A DNA stretch of 64,000 bases, from contig DCDR01000001.1 of assembly GCA_002316545.1 (NCBI GenBank), positions 435,692 through 499,691 of the forward strand. Reading direction: 5' to 3'. Source of the DNA: Candidatus Saccharibacteria bacterium UBA1050. Lineage in GTDB: Bacteria; Patescibacteriota; Saccharimonadia; Saccharimonadales; Saccharimonadaceae. Each line of letters starts with the position of its first letter. Position 1 is the stretch's first letter. This document shows positions 26,295 to 35,143 of the stretch, piece by piece. The translations under genes and the position numbers were made by a program. The notes below the pieces were generated by a model. The model saw only the letters and a program-made list of their open reading frames with translations. It did no database searches and was not told the DNA's origin.

Positions 26295-27385
26295 AAGAAT
26301 TTCTTTTTGCCAGAACTGCCAAATTCTTCGAGAAGCTCTTTTTGTTTCTTTGAAAGCTTAGTTGGCGTGTCGACGAGAACCGAAACAATCTGTGCGCCAC
26401 GTCGATCGCTACGCAGGTGAGGTACACCATGGTTTGATAGCTTAAAGTCGGTGCCACTTTGTGTACCGGCTGGTATTCTCATGCGCACCGTACCATCAAC
26501 GGTTTCTACTGTAATCTCCGTTCCCAGCGCAGCATCCACCATGCTGATATGCTCTTCACTCAGGATTAAATCGCCTTCACGTGTAAATTTTTTGTGTGCT
26601 TTCACCCGTATATGTACGTACAAATCACCTTTTGGACCGTTTGCCATGGCTTCGCCGCGCTCTTTTAGGCGAATTGTTGCCCCGTCGTCTACTCCAGCTG
26701 GGACTTTTAGGGTAATCTTCTGCGTCCGACGTTCGGTGCCCTTGCCGCGGCATACGCTACAGACCTTTTCAGGAACTTTGCCCCGCCCATGGCAGGTTTC
26801 ACAGGTAACCGCCTGTTGAATGGCGCCAAACATCGTGTTCATCACGCGAGTTTGTTGGCCTGCACCCTTACACGTTTCGCAGGTTTTCATTTGATGGCCT
26901 GGTTCTACTGTCGTGCCCTTGCAGTGGGTACATTCGTCGTCCATGGCAAGTTCAATTTCGTGCTCAACACCAAATATTGCCTCTTCAAAGCTTAGGGTAA
27001 TGCTGGTTTCAACGTCACGGCCCCGGCTTGGACCACGCTGAGCTTGAGCTCCACCGAAAAATTGGCCAAATATATCACCAAGTCCGCCATCACCAAAGTC
27101 GAAGTGAACATTTTGGCCACCAAAGCCGCCATTGAAGCCTTCAAATGGATTGCCACCGCCAGATGAACCGCCAACACCAGCATGGCCAAACTGGTCGTAG
27201 CGCTGACGTTTTTGTTTATCTTTCAGCACTTCGTAGGCTTCGTTGATTTCTTTGAATTTTTCCTCACTGCCGCCTTCTTTGTCTGGGTGGTGTTTAACAG
27301 CAGCCTTGCGGAAGGCTTTCTTTATTTCGTCGTCGCTAGCTGTTTTGCTAACACCAAGAACTTCGTAATAATCTCTTTTTGACAT
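26291..27385 (-). CDS. dnaJ: Chaperone DnaJ
   Basis: 364 aa. J domain with HPD in AVKHHPDKEGG, a Gly/Phe-rich region (about 70-110), four CxxCxGxG zinc repeats (CTHCKG, CETCKG, CETCHG, CSVCRG, about 152-215) and the C-terminal substrate domains. Full-length type I co-chaperone of DnaK. Transcribed from a CIRCE-controlled promoter, separately from dnaK, which is about 3.3 kb away. Confidence 0.97.
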   Translation of the reverse strand: MSKRDYYEVLGVSKTASDDEIKKAFRKAAVKHHPDKEGGSEEKFKEINEAYEVLKDKQKRQRYDQFGHAGVGGSSGGGNPFEGFNGGFGGQNVHFDFGDGGLGDIFGQFFGGAQAQRGPSRGRDVETSITLSFEEAIFGVEHEIELAMDDECTHCKGTTVEPGHQMKTCETCKGAGQQTRVMNTMFGAIQQAVTCETCHGRGKVPEKVCSVCRGKGTERRTQKITLKVPAGVDDGATIRLKERGEAMANGPKGDLYVHIRVKAHKKFTREGDLILSEEHISMVDAALGTEITVETVDGTVRMRIPAGTQSGTDFKLSNHGVPHLRSDRRGAQIVSVLVDTPTKLSKKQKELLEEFGSSGKKKFF

Positions 27386-27393
27386 CTGTTATT

Positions 27394-27422
27394 AGTATAA
27401 GAAATTAGCACTCAAAATACAA
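27394..27422 (-). promoter_or_regulatory. dnaJ promoter
   Basis: TTGTAT (27417-27422), 17 nt, TATACT (27394-27399), 8 nt before the ATG. The -35 lies in the CIRCE spacer and the proximal CIRCE arm lies between -35 and -10, so bound HrcA would block RNA polymerase. Confidence 0.7.
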
Positions 27423-27431
27423 GAGTGCTAA
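27405..27431. promoter_or_regulatory. CIRCE operator (HrcA binding site) of dnaJ
   Basis: Perfect CIRCE: TTAGCACTC, 9-nt spacer, GAGTGCTAA. The distal arm also contains the TAG stop codon of the upstream oxidase gene (27428-27430). Confidence 0.95.
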
Positions 27432-29086
27432 AATTTTTCACGAATGTGCGAGAAGCTAAAGTCCCAGCTCGCGTCAGTCTTTTTGTGCGGGTTAAATATG
27501 TTGTCCGGGTCGTAGAGCTTCTTGATTTCTTTCATGTAGCCAAGGACTTTTTTGCCATACATTGCTTCTAGCCATGGGCCGCGCACCATACCATCGTTGT
27601 GCTCACCAGAAACGCTACCACCGTATTTAATCACTAGGTTGTTTACTTCTTTCATGGCCGGTTCTAACTTAGCGCGCTCTTTAGGGTCTTCAATTTTCAT
27701 CAGTGGAATCACGTGGAAGTTGCCATCGCCCATATGGCCTGCGATTGTGGCAAACAAGCGATACTTTTTAATAATCTTGCGGAGTTTAGGCAAAAATACT
27801 GAAAGATGCTGCGGTGGCACCACGAAATCGTCAATAAATGGCGCGGTGTGCTTGTCTTTTACCTTGCTGCGAAGGAGCTGGAAGCTGTTGCGTCGCATCA
27901 CCCAAAACTTTTCACTGGCATGTTCGGTGGGGGTTTCTTCAAAGCCGTTGATTTCGTAACGGGCACGTTTTTTTTGAAGTTCTTGATGCAGTGCATGCAC
28001 TTTTTTGCGCACTTCGTCTTCTGTTTCGCCATTAAATTCAACCATGAGTACGAGTTTTGGAATACCGTGTAGAAGCTGAAGTCCATCGGGGATAAGACTG
28101 AGCAATAAATGTATGAATTTTTTTAGCCCGAGCATCTTCAAAAAGCTTGGCATAAATTTAATTGAAAGTAGTAGGGTTTGATCGTCGAAGCTTTCGAAGG
28201 TGGCAGGTTTATGCTTCAACACAGCCGGAATTAGCTCGCCCAAATCATCGATATCACGAAGGAACAGTACCAGCAAACCAGAATGTGGCTTGTGTGGCAC
28301 GAGGTTTACTGTGGCTTCACTAATGAGCCCAAGCGTGCCTTGCGCGCCAACAAATAGTTTAGTGAGGTCAAAGATTCCTGTTTCGCGGTTCCACACATTC
28401 CACAAGTGATAACCAGTTGAGTCTTTTGTTACATGTGGGGCAGCTGCTTGAATCTCGTCGTAGTGCTCTTCCAAAAGTTCAAATGTTTCTTTGTAAAGCT
28501 TTCCTTCAAAATCTTTTTGACTCATCTTTTTTATAAGTTGCGTACGAGTGAGTGGCTTTAGTGTATACTCATTGCCGTCAGATAATATGACTTTTAGCTC
28601 GGTTACAAACTTATCGGTTTTGCCGTACTCAAGCGATTTTTCACCACCAGAGTTGTTGCTGACCATACCGCCAACACTGGCAAGTTCACGACTTGCTGGA
28701 TAGCTAGGCAGCAGTGCACCTTTTTTCAGTGTTTCGGCTTCAAAATCACGGTACATCATGCCCGGTTGTACAGTTGCTTCGGCTTTCGACACTGCCAGCA
28801 ACTTATTCATATGTTTGCTGACGTCGAGCAAGATTGAGTCGCCAATTGCAGCACCAGACATATCGGTACCTCGCGAGCGAGGTGTGATATTTAGTTCGGG
28901 AAATTTCTTTTTGTGTTTGTTGACAAATTGTACGACCGCCTGAAGGTCCTTGCTGTCTTTTGGAAAGCCTACTACCTCTGGCTTTAGTTCGAACAAACTT
29001 GCGTCGTGAGAGTAAAATTCTCGAACAGAATCAGTGACGTCGAGCTCGCCTTTAAAACTGCCCGCTAGTTCAGATTGTATATCCAT
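27428..29086 (-). CDS. FAD-binding oxidase/dehydrogenase (GlcD/LldD-like, PCMH type)
   Basis: 552 aa from the ATG at 29086. N-terminal FAD-binding PCMH domain (ITPRSRGTDMSGAAIGDSI, VQPGMMYRDFE, LASVGGMVSNNSGGEKS) and a FAD-oxidase C domain ending with AGHMGDGNFHVIPL and SVSGEHNDGMVRG. The family oxidises 2-hydroxy acids such as glycolate or D-lactate and passes electrons to quinone or a partner. No Fe-S partner subunit is adjacent. An upstream in-frame start would add 53 residues with no domain likeness, so the shorter start is preferred. Its stop codon lies in the dnaJ CIRCE. Confidence 0.88.
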   Translation of the reverse strand: MDIQSELAGSFKGELDVTDSVREFYSHDASLFELKPEVVGFPKDSKDLQAVVQFVNKHKKKFPELNITPRSRGTDMSGAAIGDSILLDVSKHMNKLLAVSKAEATVQPGMMYRDFEAETLKKGALLPSYPASRELASVGGMVSNNSGGEKSLEYGKTDKFVTELKVILSDGNEYTLKPLTRTQLIKKMSQKDFEGKLYKETFELLEEHYDEIQAAAPHVTKDSTGYHLWNVWNRETGIFDLTKLFVGAQGTLGLISEATVNLVPHKPHSGLLVLFLRDIDDLGELIPAVLKHKPATFESFDDQTLLLSIKFMPSFLKMLGLKKFIHLLLSLIPDGLQLLHGIPKLVLMVEFNGETEDEVRKKVHALHQELQKKRARYEINGFEETPTEHASEKFWVMRRNSFQLLRSKVKDKHTAPFIDDFVVPPQHLSVFLPKLRKIIKKYRLFATIAGHMGDGNFHVIPLMKIEDPKERAKLEPAMKEVNNLVIKYGGSVSGEHNDGMVRGPWLEAMYGKKVLGYMKEIKKLYDPDNIFNPHKKTDASWDFSFSHIREKF

Positions 29087-29167
29087 AGTTCTTATGGTAG
29101 CACAAAAAACGCTCACTAACCCTAGTGTTCTATGGCGTCGCGTGCGTAGGTGGTGCATAATAGCGCT

Positions 29168-30277
29168 ATGGCCAAGCAAAAAAAGTATTCCGCGCCCATA
29201 AGTCAGCTGTGGAATCTCTTTTACTACAGGTATTTCCGCCGCCATGCTAAGTTTGATGGCAGCGCTGAAACCATTTGTCGAGCTATCGTTGATAAATGCT
29301 GGAACGGTGCGTTTTACTCTACCAGCTTGGGCAATTTTGACTATTTCTGGATACGAGACTTCGCGACTGTTGTGAAACCACTACGAGCACTCGGGCATGT
29401 CGAGCGAGTACGTGCCACCATTCAATGGGCACTGGGGCACTACATGCGCGAAGGCGTGGTAACACTTTGTATTACGCCGAATGGCCGATTATTTGACGCA
29501 CCGAAAGCTGGTATTGATACACTACCGTCACTTATTCACTGTGTTTGGTCTGCTAAGTACGAACTGACCGATGACGAGACTAATTTTTTGAACAAACAGC
29601 TCAAGCAGTATATTCATGACTATTTAGATCCAAAAACTGGCGCGCTTCTGCCTCACCACGGCCCAGCAGAGCTGCGTGATGGTGTAATGTATGACCGCAG
29701 TGCCTATGTAGTGGCCATGGTAGAGCGTATGGCTTGGTCGTGCAAACATCTCGGCTTGAACTTTCCGTTTAAGCATACCTACTACCGTGATGAGTTGCTT
29801 AACCATTACTGGAACGGAAAATACTTTAATGCAGATTACACGAACACGGCGTTTAGTGCTGAGTGCGCTTTGATTCCATTCATTATGCGGTCGGTTGAAG
29901 ACACCAAAAAACTAAATGCTACGCTCGATTACATTCGTGATCAAAAAATGGCTGAACCGTACGCCTTGCCCTACACTAACACGCCCGAAAAATTTCAGTA
30001 CCGATGGTGGGCGCGAACTGTCATGCGTAACTATGCTGGCGATACGATATGGACATGGCACGGCGCATATTACCTTCGCTTGCTCTGGGGTCAAAACCGT
30101 CCCGAGGCCGCCAAGCACGAACGCAATTTCGCCCGCATGATAGAGCACTATCACACCTTCCCCGAGCTGCTCAACCCAAATGGCACTATGTATAATTCAC
30201 TGCTCTATAAAAGTTCCGAAGGAATGATATGGGCCGCTATTTATTTGACGGTGGGTAGTTACAAACCGAAGCACTAA
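29168..30277 (+). CDS. (alpha/alpha)6-barrel glycosidase-like protein (GH63/GH100/GDE-like)
   Basis: 369 aa from ATG 29168. The motifs FDYFWIRDFATVVKPL, VTLCITPNGRLFD, SAYVVAMVERMAW and YAGDTIWTWHGAYYLRLLWG are of the kind found in alkaline/neutral invertases, trehalases and glycogen-debranching C-domains, which share an (alpha/alpha)6 barrel. Candidate acids are the Asp in WIRDF and the Glu in SSEGMIW. No signal peptide, so it acts in the cytoplasm on oligosaccharides or glycogen-like polymers; specificity cannot be assigned. Divergent from the oxidase gene; convergent and overlapping by 4 bp with the next gene. Confidence 0.7.
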   Translation: MAKQKKYSAPISQLWNLFYYRYFRRHAKFDGSAETICRAIVDKCWNGAFYSTSLGNFDYFWIRDFATVVKPLRALGHVERVRATIQWALGHYMREGVVTLCITPNGRLFDAPKAGIDTLPSLIHCVWSAKYELTDDETNFLNKQLKQYIHDYLDPKTGALLPHHGPAELRDGVMYDRSAYVVAMVERMAWSCKHLGLNFPFKHTYYRDELLNHYWNGKYFNADYTNTAFSAECALIPFIMRSVEDTKKLNATLDYIRDQKMAEPYALPYTNTPEKFQYRWWARTVMRNYAGDTIWTWHGAYYLRLLWGQNRPEAAKHERNFARMIEHYHTFPELLNPNGTMYNSLLYKSSEGMIWAAIYLTVGSYKPKH

Positions 30278-30672
30278 TTCAGTGTTGCATCCCATGGATT
30301 AGAATGAGTATTGCATTGTTTATCTGCACATACCCATATAGAGTTTTTAGCACTGCTCCTTGGCCACGCCTTTTGCATCGGTATAACTATCTCTTTAGCA
30401 AAACACGATGGACAATAAGGCTGAAGCTGCTCTTTATCATCAGATTTCCAGTACACGCTTTTATCCAAATAATAATCTTCCTTGTGTTCTAAAGTTTCTT
30501 TGAGAGATTTGATTTTGGATTTTAGTTTTTCAATTTCTTCATTCTTTTCATGCATTTTTTCTTGCATATCCAAAGCTCCCTTTTGGACATCTAGGACTTT
30601 TTGAACAAGTTCAATATTATCCGCTTTCTGAGCAATCTTTACTGCGTCTTTTGCTGCTTCATACAGACTCAT
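30274..30672 (-). CDS. Coiled-coil zinc-ribbon protein, unknown
   Basis: 132 aa from the ATG at 30672, which has AAGGAAGAAG upstream. A helical N-terminus (SLYEAAKDAVKIAQKADN), a coiled coil (about 35-68) and a C-terminal zinc-ribbon-like unit with CPSC and CADKQC. This layout occurs in small proteins scattered across bacteria and phage genomes. Function unknown. The start lies just past the dnaK terminator. Confidence 0.65.
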   Translation of the reverse strand: MSLYEAAKDAVKIAQKADNIELVQKVLDVQKGALDMQEKMHEKNEEIEKLKSKIKSLKETLEHKEDYYLDKSVYWKSDDKEQLQPYCPSCFAKEIVIPMQKAWPRSSAKNSIWVCADKQCNTHSNPWDATLN

Positions 30673-30684
30673 ATCTTCTTCCTT

Positions 30685-30712
30685 TAAAAAGTGCCGCTTG
30701 CGCGGCACTTTG
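30685..30712 (-). terminator. dnaK terminator
   Basis: AAAGTGCCGC, TTGC loop, GCGGCACTTT, followed on the minus strand by a T-rich run, 6 bp beyond the dnaK stop. Confidence 0.85.
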
Positions 30713-30717
30713 TTTAG

Positions 30718-32613
30718 CTATTTTTCGTCGACGACTTCGCCTTCTACGGCTTCGTCTTTTTTATCCTTTTTGTCAGATTTCTTGTCGTCTTCCTCTGCAG
30801 GCTCTTCGGCAGATGCAGCTTCGTACATCTTGGCACCAATTGGCATAATCGCATCGTTGAGTGCTTTCATGGCCGCTTCAAGTTCGTCTTTATCTTCAGA
30901 ATCTTTGTGCTTTTCCGCTTCGGCTACAGCATCTTCAATGACTTTTTTGTCGTCATCAGAAATCTTATCTTTGTATTCGTCTGGCATTTTCTTTGCCTGA
31001 TAGATAGCATTCTCAAGGGAGTTCTTGATATCAACCGCTTCGCGCTTTTTCTTGTCTTCATCGGCGTGAAGTTCAGCTTCTTTCTGTGCCTTTTCGATAT
31101 CATCTTTGCTCATATTGCCAGAGTTTTGAATAGTAATAGATTGTTCTTTACCAGTGCCCTTATCTTTGGCAGTCACGTTCAAAATACCATTGGCATCAAG
31201 GTTGAAAGTAACTTCAATTTGTGGAACGCCACGTGGGGCTGGTGCAATACCGTCGAGTACGAACTTACCAAGGCTCTTGTTGTCTTGCGCAAATTCGCGC
31301 TCACCTTGCAGCACATGAATTTCTACTTGTGGTTGGTTGTCGGCTGCGGTAGAAAATGTTTCGCTCTTTGATGTAGGAATAGTTGTGTTTCGTTCAATAA
31401 GCTTGGTAGTAACATTACCCATAGTTTCGATACCAAGGCTCAGTGGTGTTACATCGAGCAGCAATACGTCTTTAACATCACCAGCCAGCACACCACCCTG
31501 AATTGCTGCACCAATCGCCACAACTTCATCTGGGTTCACACCCTGCATTGGATCTTTGCCAAAGACTTGTTTTACTTTTTCAACTACCGCTGGCATACGG
31601 GTCATACCACCCACCAACACTACTTCGTTAATTTCGCTTGCTTTTAATCCAGCATCTTTTAGTGCTTTTTCTACAGGTGCTACTGTTTTTTCAATCAAGT
31701 CGGCTACAAGTTCTTCAAGTTTCGCGCGAGTAAGCGTGTACTCAAAGTGCTTTGGACCGTCAGCATCGGCGGTAATAAACGGTAGATTAATATCTACTTG
31801 AGGCGTGCTAGAAAGCTCTTTCTTGGCTTTTTCAGCTTCATCCTTTAGACGTTGCAAGGCTGCGTTATCCTTCTTTAGGTCAATGCCTTCTTGGTTTTTG
31901 AATTCTTCAATAAAGTGATCAACAATACGGTTATCAAAGTCTTCACCACCTAGGTGTGTATCACCGTTAGTGCTTTTTACTTCAAATACGCCATCGCCAA
32001 GCTCTAGGATAGACACGTCGAACGTACCACCACCAAGGTCGAATACGGCAATCTTTTCTTCTTTGCCTTTTTCTAGGCCGTACGCAAGTGCAGCAGCAGT
32101 TGGTTCGTTGATAATACGCTTAACCTCAAGGCCAGCAATTTTACCGGCGTCTTTGGTAGCCTGGCGCTGTGAATCGTCGAAGTATGCAGGAACGGTAATA
32201 ACAGCTTCGGTAACAGGCTCACCCAGATGCTTTTCAGCATCGGCTTTTAGCTTAGAAAGAATCATGGCTGAAACTTCTTCTGGCGTGTAGTCTTTGTCAC
32301 CCATTTTTACCGCGACACCAGTGCCTTTTTTCACAATCTCAAAAGGCATAATGTCGTGGTCTTTTTGAATTTCTTTATCTGTAAACTTGCGACCAATCAA
32401 ACGCTTCACACCATAAATGGTGTTTTTAGCGTTGGTAACGCGCTGACGCTGTGCAACTTGGCCAACGATTCGCTCACCTTTTTTCGTAACAGCTACTACG
32501 CTTGGTGTAGTTCGGTTGCCTTCGGCATTTGCAATAACCTCTGGTTTGCCAGCCACCATGTACGCAACAGCGCTGTTGGTTGTACCAAGGTCGATTCCGA
32601 TGATTTTACCCAT
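30718..32613 (-). CDS. dnaK: Chaperone DnaK (Hsp70)
   Basis: 631 aa. Nucleotide-binding domain with IIGIDLGTTNSAVAYM, AVFDLGGGTFDVSILE and VVLVGGMTRMPAV; linker VLLLDVTPLSLGIE; substrate-binding beta domain; helical lid; acidic/Lys-rich tail ending VEGEVVDEK. Monocistronic, between a double-CIRCE promoter and a strong terminator. Works with DnaJ and GrpE, encoded elsewhere in the window. Confidence 0.98.
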   Translation of the reverse strand: MGKIIGIDLGTTNSAVAYMVAGKPEVIANAEGNRTTPSVVAVTKKGERIVGQVAQRQRVTNAKNTIYGVKRLIGRKFTDKEIQKDHDIMPFEIVKKGTGVAVKMGDKDYTPEEVSAMILSKLKADAEKHLGEPVTEAVITVPAYFDDSQRQATKDAGKIAGLEVKRIINEPTAAALAYGLEKGKEEKIAVFDLGGGTFDVSILELGDGVFEVKSTNGDTHLGGEDFDNRIVDHFIEEFKNQEGIDLKKDNAALQRLKDEAEKAKKELSSTPQVDINLPFITADADGPKHFEYTLTRAKLEELVADLIEKTVAPVEKALKDAGLKASEINEVVLVGGMTRMPAVVEKVKQVFGKDPMQGVNPDEVVAIGAAIQGGVLAGDVKDVLLLDVTPLSLGIETMGNVTTKLIERNTTIPTSKSETFSTAADNQPQVEIHVLQGEREFAQDNKSLGKFVLDGIAPAPRGVPQIEVTFNLDANGILNVTAKDKGTGKEQSITIQNSGNMSKDDIEKAQKEAELHADEDKKKREAVDIKNSLENAIYQAKKMPDEYKDKISDDDKKVIEDAVAEAEKHKDSEDKDELEAAMKALNDAIMPIGAKMYEAASAEEPAEEDDKKSDKKDKKDEAVEGEVVDEK

Positions 32614-32646
32614 ATGTATATTCTCCTAAATGTTATCTGCTTATCG

Positions 32647-32673
32647 TTGGCACTCCTCGCAGGATAGTGCCAA
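32647..32673. promoter_or_regulatory. Second, degenerate CIRCE-like operator of dnaK
   Basis: TTGGCACTC, 9-nt spacer, TAGTGCCAA. The A-to-G and T-to-C changes relative to consensus are matched in both arms, so palindromy is kept. It lies in the dnaK 5' leader. Confidence 0.7.
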
Positions 32674-32684
32674 GTTCTACCCCT

Positions 32685-32714
32685 ATAATACACAAATTAG
32701 CACTCTACTGTCAA
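32685..32714 (-). promoter_or_regulatory. dnaK promoter
   Basis: TTGACA (32709-32714) in the CIRCE spacer, 18 nt, TATTAT (32685-32690). Confidence 0.65.
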
Positions 32715-32723
32715 GAGTGCTAA
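32697..32723. promoter_or_regulatory. CIRCE operator (HrcA binding site) of dnaK
   Basis: Perfect TTAGCACTC-N9-GAGTGCTAA overlapping the -35 box of dnaK. Confidence 0.95.
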
Positions 32724-32745
32724 TTCGCTGTTTTACCTCTGTTAT

Positions 32746-33570
32746 TTAAACTTTTATAGTCTTTTTCTTAAAGAGCCATGTAGCAACTGGTATAGACACT
32801 ACTAGTATAGCGAGTGACCAGACAATCGCTAGCCAGCCATGATCGTCGATAGGCGTGCCGATCATAAGACCACGCACAGCTTCAATTACGTGCGTAATTG
32901 GCTGGTTCTCTGCAAATGGCCGAATCCACTCTGCCAGCGAGTCAGTTGGAGCAAATGCACCAGAGGCAAAGGTAAGCGGAAACACTATCAGGAACGACAT
33001 CCACTGTACACCCTCAACGCTCTTCGCTAAAACACCCATAATGGCAGAAAGCCATGAAAACGCGAGCGTGAATAAGACTAGGATTCCGATAATCAACATC
33101 CAGTCTGAAATGCTCGCATCTGGTCGAAAGCCAAACAACAAACCAGTGAGTAGCATGACAGTAGTGGAAATGCCATTTCGAAATACGTCAGAAATCACAT
33201 GTCCGTTCAACACCGCAACGTTACTCATAGGTAAACTTTTAAAGCGGTCTACTATCCCCCTCTGCAAATCATTTGCAACGGCAATCGACGTGGTAGTAGA
33301 ACCAAATGCAACCGTTTGCACAATAATCCCTGCCATCAAGAAGTCGAGATAACTAATATCTTTTGGCAGTGCAAGCCCAACAGCATTAAACACCGCCGTA
33401 AACAGTACCAAAAACATAATCGGTTGGAAAAATGTACCAAGCAGCTGGTCTGTATTACGAATAATATGTGTAGAGCTACGCTTTATCATCAAAAGAGAAT
33501 CGGTAATAGCCTGCATGAACTTTGGCTGCTTAGAAAATACAAGTTCTACTTGGGTTTCTTTTTCGTTCAT
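32746..33570 (-). CDS. ABC-2 type permease (DrrB-like)
   Basis: 274 aa with about six TM helices and the ABC-2 features RNTDQLLGTFFQPIMFLVLF, NDLQRGIVDRFKSLPMSNVAVL and FPLTFASGAFAPTDSLAEW, as in daunorubicin-type exporters. It follows the ATPase gene with overlapping start and stop. Substrate unknown; likely exports a lipid, antibiotic or small hydrophobic molecule. Confidence 0.88.
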   Translation of the reverse strand: MNEKETQVELVFSKQPKFMQAITDSLLMIKRSSTHIIRNTDQLLGTFFQPIMFLVLFTAVFNAVGLALPKDISYLDFLMAGIIVQTVAFGSTTTSIAVANDLQRGIVDRFKSLPMSNVAVLNGHVISDVFRNGISTTVMLLTGLLFGFRPDASISDWMLIIGILVLFTLAFSWLSAIMGVLAKSVEGVQWMSFLIVFPLTFASGAFAPTDSLAEWIRPFAENQPITHVIEAVRGLMIGTPIDDHGWLAIVWSLAILVVSIPVATWLFKKKTIKV

Positions 33571-34517
33571 TACTTCTTCCCTTTCTTCGCTTTACCGGTA
33601 AGGCTGAGGAATACGTCATCGAGGGTTGGCTTATGTATGTCCATAGACTCAATTTTTAGCTGAGCTTTTGTGAGCTTATTTAGCACATTCGAGACGTCTT
33701 TGTTTGTATCTGAAATAACGAGAGTTATGGTTTTTTCTTCCTCATTAGAATCAAAAATTTGCTTGCCAATCGAATCGAGGGCTTTTTTGTAAGTAGCTGT
33801 TGATGCAAAGGTGAGTTCAAGCCTGTCTTTTCCAACCTTACTTTTAAGCTCTTTGGCGGTGCCCTCTGCGATTACCTTACCGCCATCAATTACCACAATA
33901 TTATCGGCAAGTTGGTCCGCCTCTTCAAGGTACTGAGTAGTAAGTAGTATGGTTTTACCACTCTCTTTTAAACGATTAATAATGTCCCACATAGCGATAC
34001 GAGAGCGTGGGTCTAGCCCCGTAGTTGGTTCGTCGAGAAATATAACTGGCGGCGTGGCTATAAGACTTACTGCTAGGTCGAGTCGACGTCGCATGCCACC
34101 GGAGTACGTTTTAACAGAACGGTCGGCTGCATCAACAAGATCAAATTGCTCAAGTAGCTCATTTGCCCGTGCCTTGGCGCTGTCTTTTGTCAGCCGATAG
34201 AGTCGACCCATCATAATCAAGTTTTCGCGACCGGTTAGAATCTCGTCTACGGCAGCCGATTGGCCCGTGAGCCCAATAATTGCGCGTACAGCGTCTGGAC
34301 TAGCCGCTACATCATGTCCTTCAATACTTACCGTACCAGCATCATAACCAAGAAGAGTGCTCATAATTCGAACCGTTGTGGTTTTACCAGCACCATTTGG
34401 GCCAAGAAGCGCAAGCATCGTACCGCGTTCGACAGTTAAATTAATACCGTTTAACACTTGGTTTTTACCGTAGCTTTTCTTAAGATTTTTTACTGTAATT
34501 GCATACGATTTTGCCAT
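33570..34517 (-). CDS. ABC transporter ATP-binding protein (DrrA-like)
   Basis: 315 aa. Walker A LLGPNGAGKTTT, signature YSGGMRRRLDLAVSL, Walker B VIFLDEPTTGLDP, H-loop LLTTQYLEEADQLAD, plus the ~90-residue C-terminal extension usual for DrrA. Shine-Dalgarno AAAGGAAG before the ATG. Forms a two-gene operon with the permease. A TATACT box at about 34545-34550 gives a short leader. Confidence 0.93.
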   Translation of the reverse strand: MAKSYAITVKNLKKSYGKNQVLNGINLTVERGTMLALLGPNGAGKTTTVRIMSTLLGYDAGTVSIEGHDVAASPDAVRAIIGLTGQSAAVDEILTGRENLIMMGRLYRLTKDSAKARANELLEQFDLVDAADRSVKTYSGGMRRRLDLAVSLIATPPVIFLDEPTTGLDPRSRIAMWDIINRLKESGKTILLTTQYLEEADQLADNIVVIDGGKVIAEGTAKELKSKVGKDRLELTFASTATYKKALDSIGKQIFDSNEEEKTITLVISDTNKDVSNVLNKLTKAQLKIESMDIHKPTLDDVFLSLTGKAKKGKK

Positions 34518-34588
34518 GCGCTTCCTTTCATAGTCATAGCGACTAGTATAAACGAAATGTTCACTGGTTCAAAACAGCGAGTGATAGA

Positions 34589-35053
34589 CTATTTTCGCGT
34601 TACTTTTACCATTGCATGGCGAATTGGCATTGTGCCAAGCAAGTAACCGGCCTGAAGCTCTTCGGCGATAACTTCGTGCTCGCCAGACGCTTCTTCGTCA
34701 AATTGGATTGCTTCATGAAGTTCAGGGTTAAATACTGAACCAGGAGTTGCATCAATACGGTGAACATTTAGATTCTCCAGCGACTTTTCTAAGTTTTTCC
34801 GTAGATTCACTACTCCTTGGGCCCACGCATTATCGGCAAGTTCAGCCGGCAAATGTGCAAGCGCTCGTTCGATGTTATCAATAACTGGTAGTAGCTTAAG
34901 AATACTGCTTGAAGCACCGGCATCGCGAGCTGTTTGCTTTTCAGTCTCTACGCGCTTTCGGTAATTTTCAAAATCTGCCCGCGTGCGCTGCAAGTCTAGC
35001 GTTAGTTCCGCCAACTGTTGCTCTAGTTCATCTTGTTTCTTACTTTTTGGCAC
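34589..35053 (-). CDS. grpE: Nucleotide exchange factor GrpE
   Basis: 154 aa from a GTG at 35053 (AAAAAGGAA upstream); a TTG at 35107 would add 18 residues without a Shine-Dalgarno. Coiled-coil N-terminus (KKQDELEQQLAELTLDLQR), then the dimer helices and C-terminal beta domain with NPELHEAIQF and VIAEELQAGYLLGTMPIRHAMVKVT. Promotes ADP release from DnaK. It follows hrcA by about 90 bp, so hrcA-grpE is a probable operon under CIRCE control. Confidence 0.93.
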   Translation of the reverse strand: MPKSKKQDELEQQLAELTLDLQRTRADFENYRKRVETEKQTARDAGASSSILKLLPVIDNIERALAHLPAELADNAWAQGVVNLRKNLEKSLENLNVHRIDATPGSVFNPELHEAIQFDEEASGEHEVIAEELQAGYLLGTMPIRHAMVKVTRK

Positions 35054-35143
35054 TGGTTTTATTCCTTTTTCTTGTCTTTGTGTCTGTAAAAGTGAGAATA
35101 GTGTCAAGCCAATATAGCGTGCTGCTAATCATATCACCTATAC

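Noticed and set aside
29087..29245. N-terminal extension of the FAD oxidase (53 residues)
   Set aside because: It overlaps the divergent promoter region and the glycosidase start, and has no family likeness.
35053..35107. TTG start for GrpE adding 18 residues
   Set aside because: No Shine-Dalgarno precedes the TTG, while the GTG at 35053 has AAAAAGGAA at suitable spacing.
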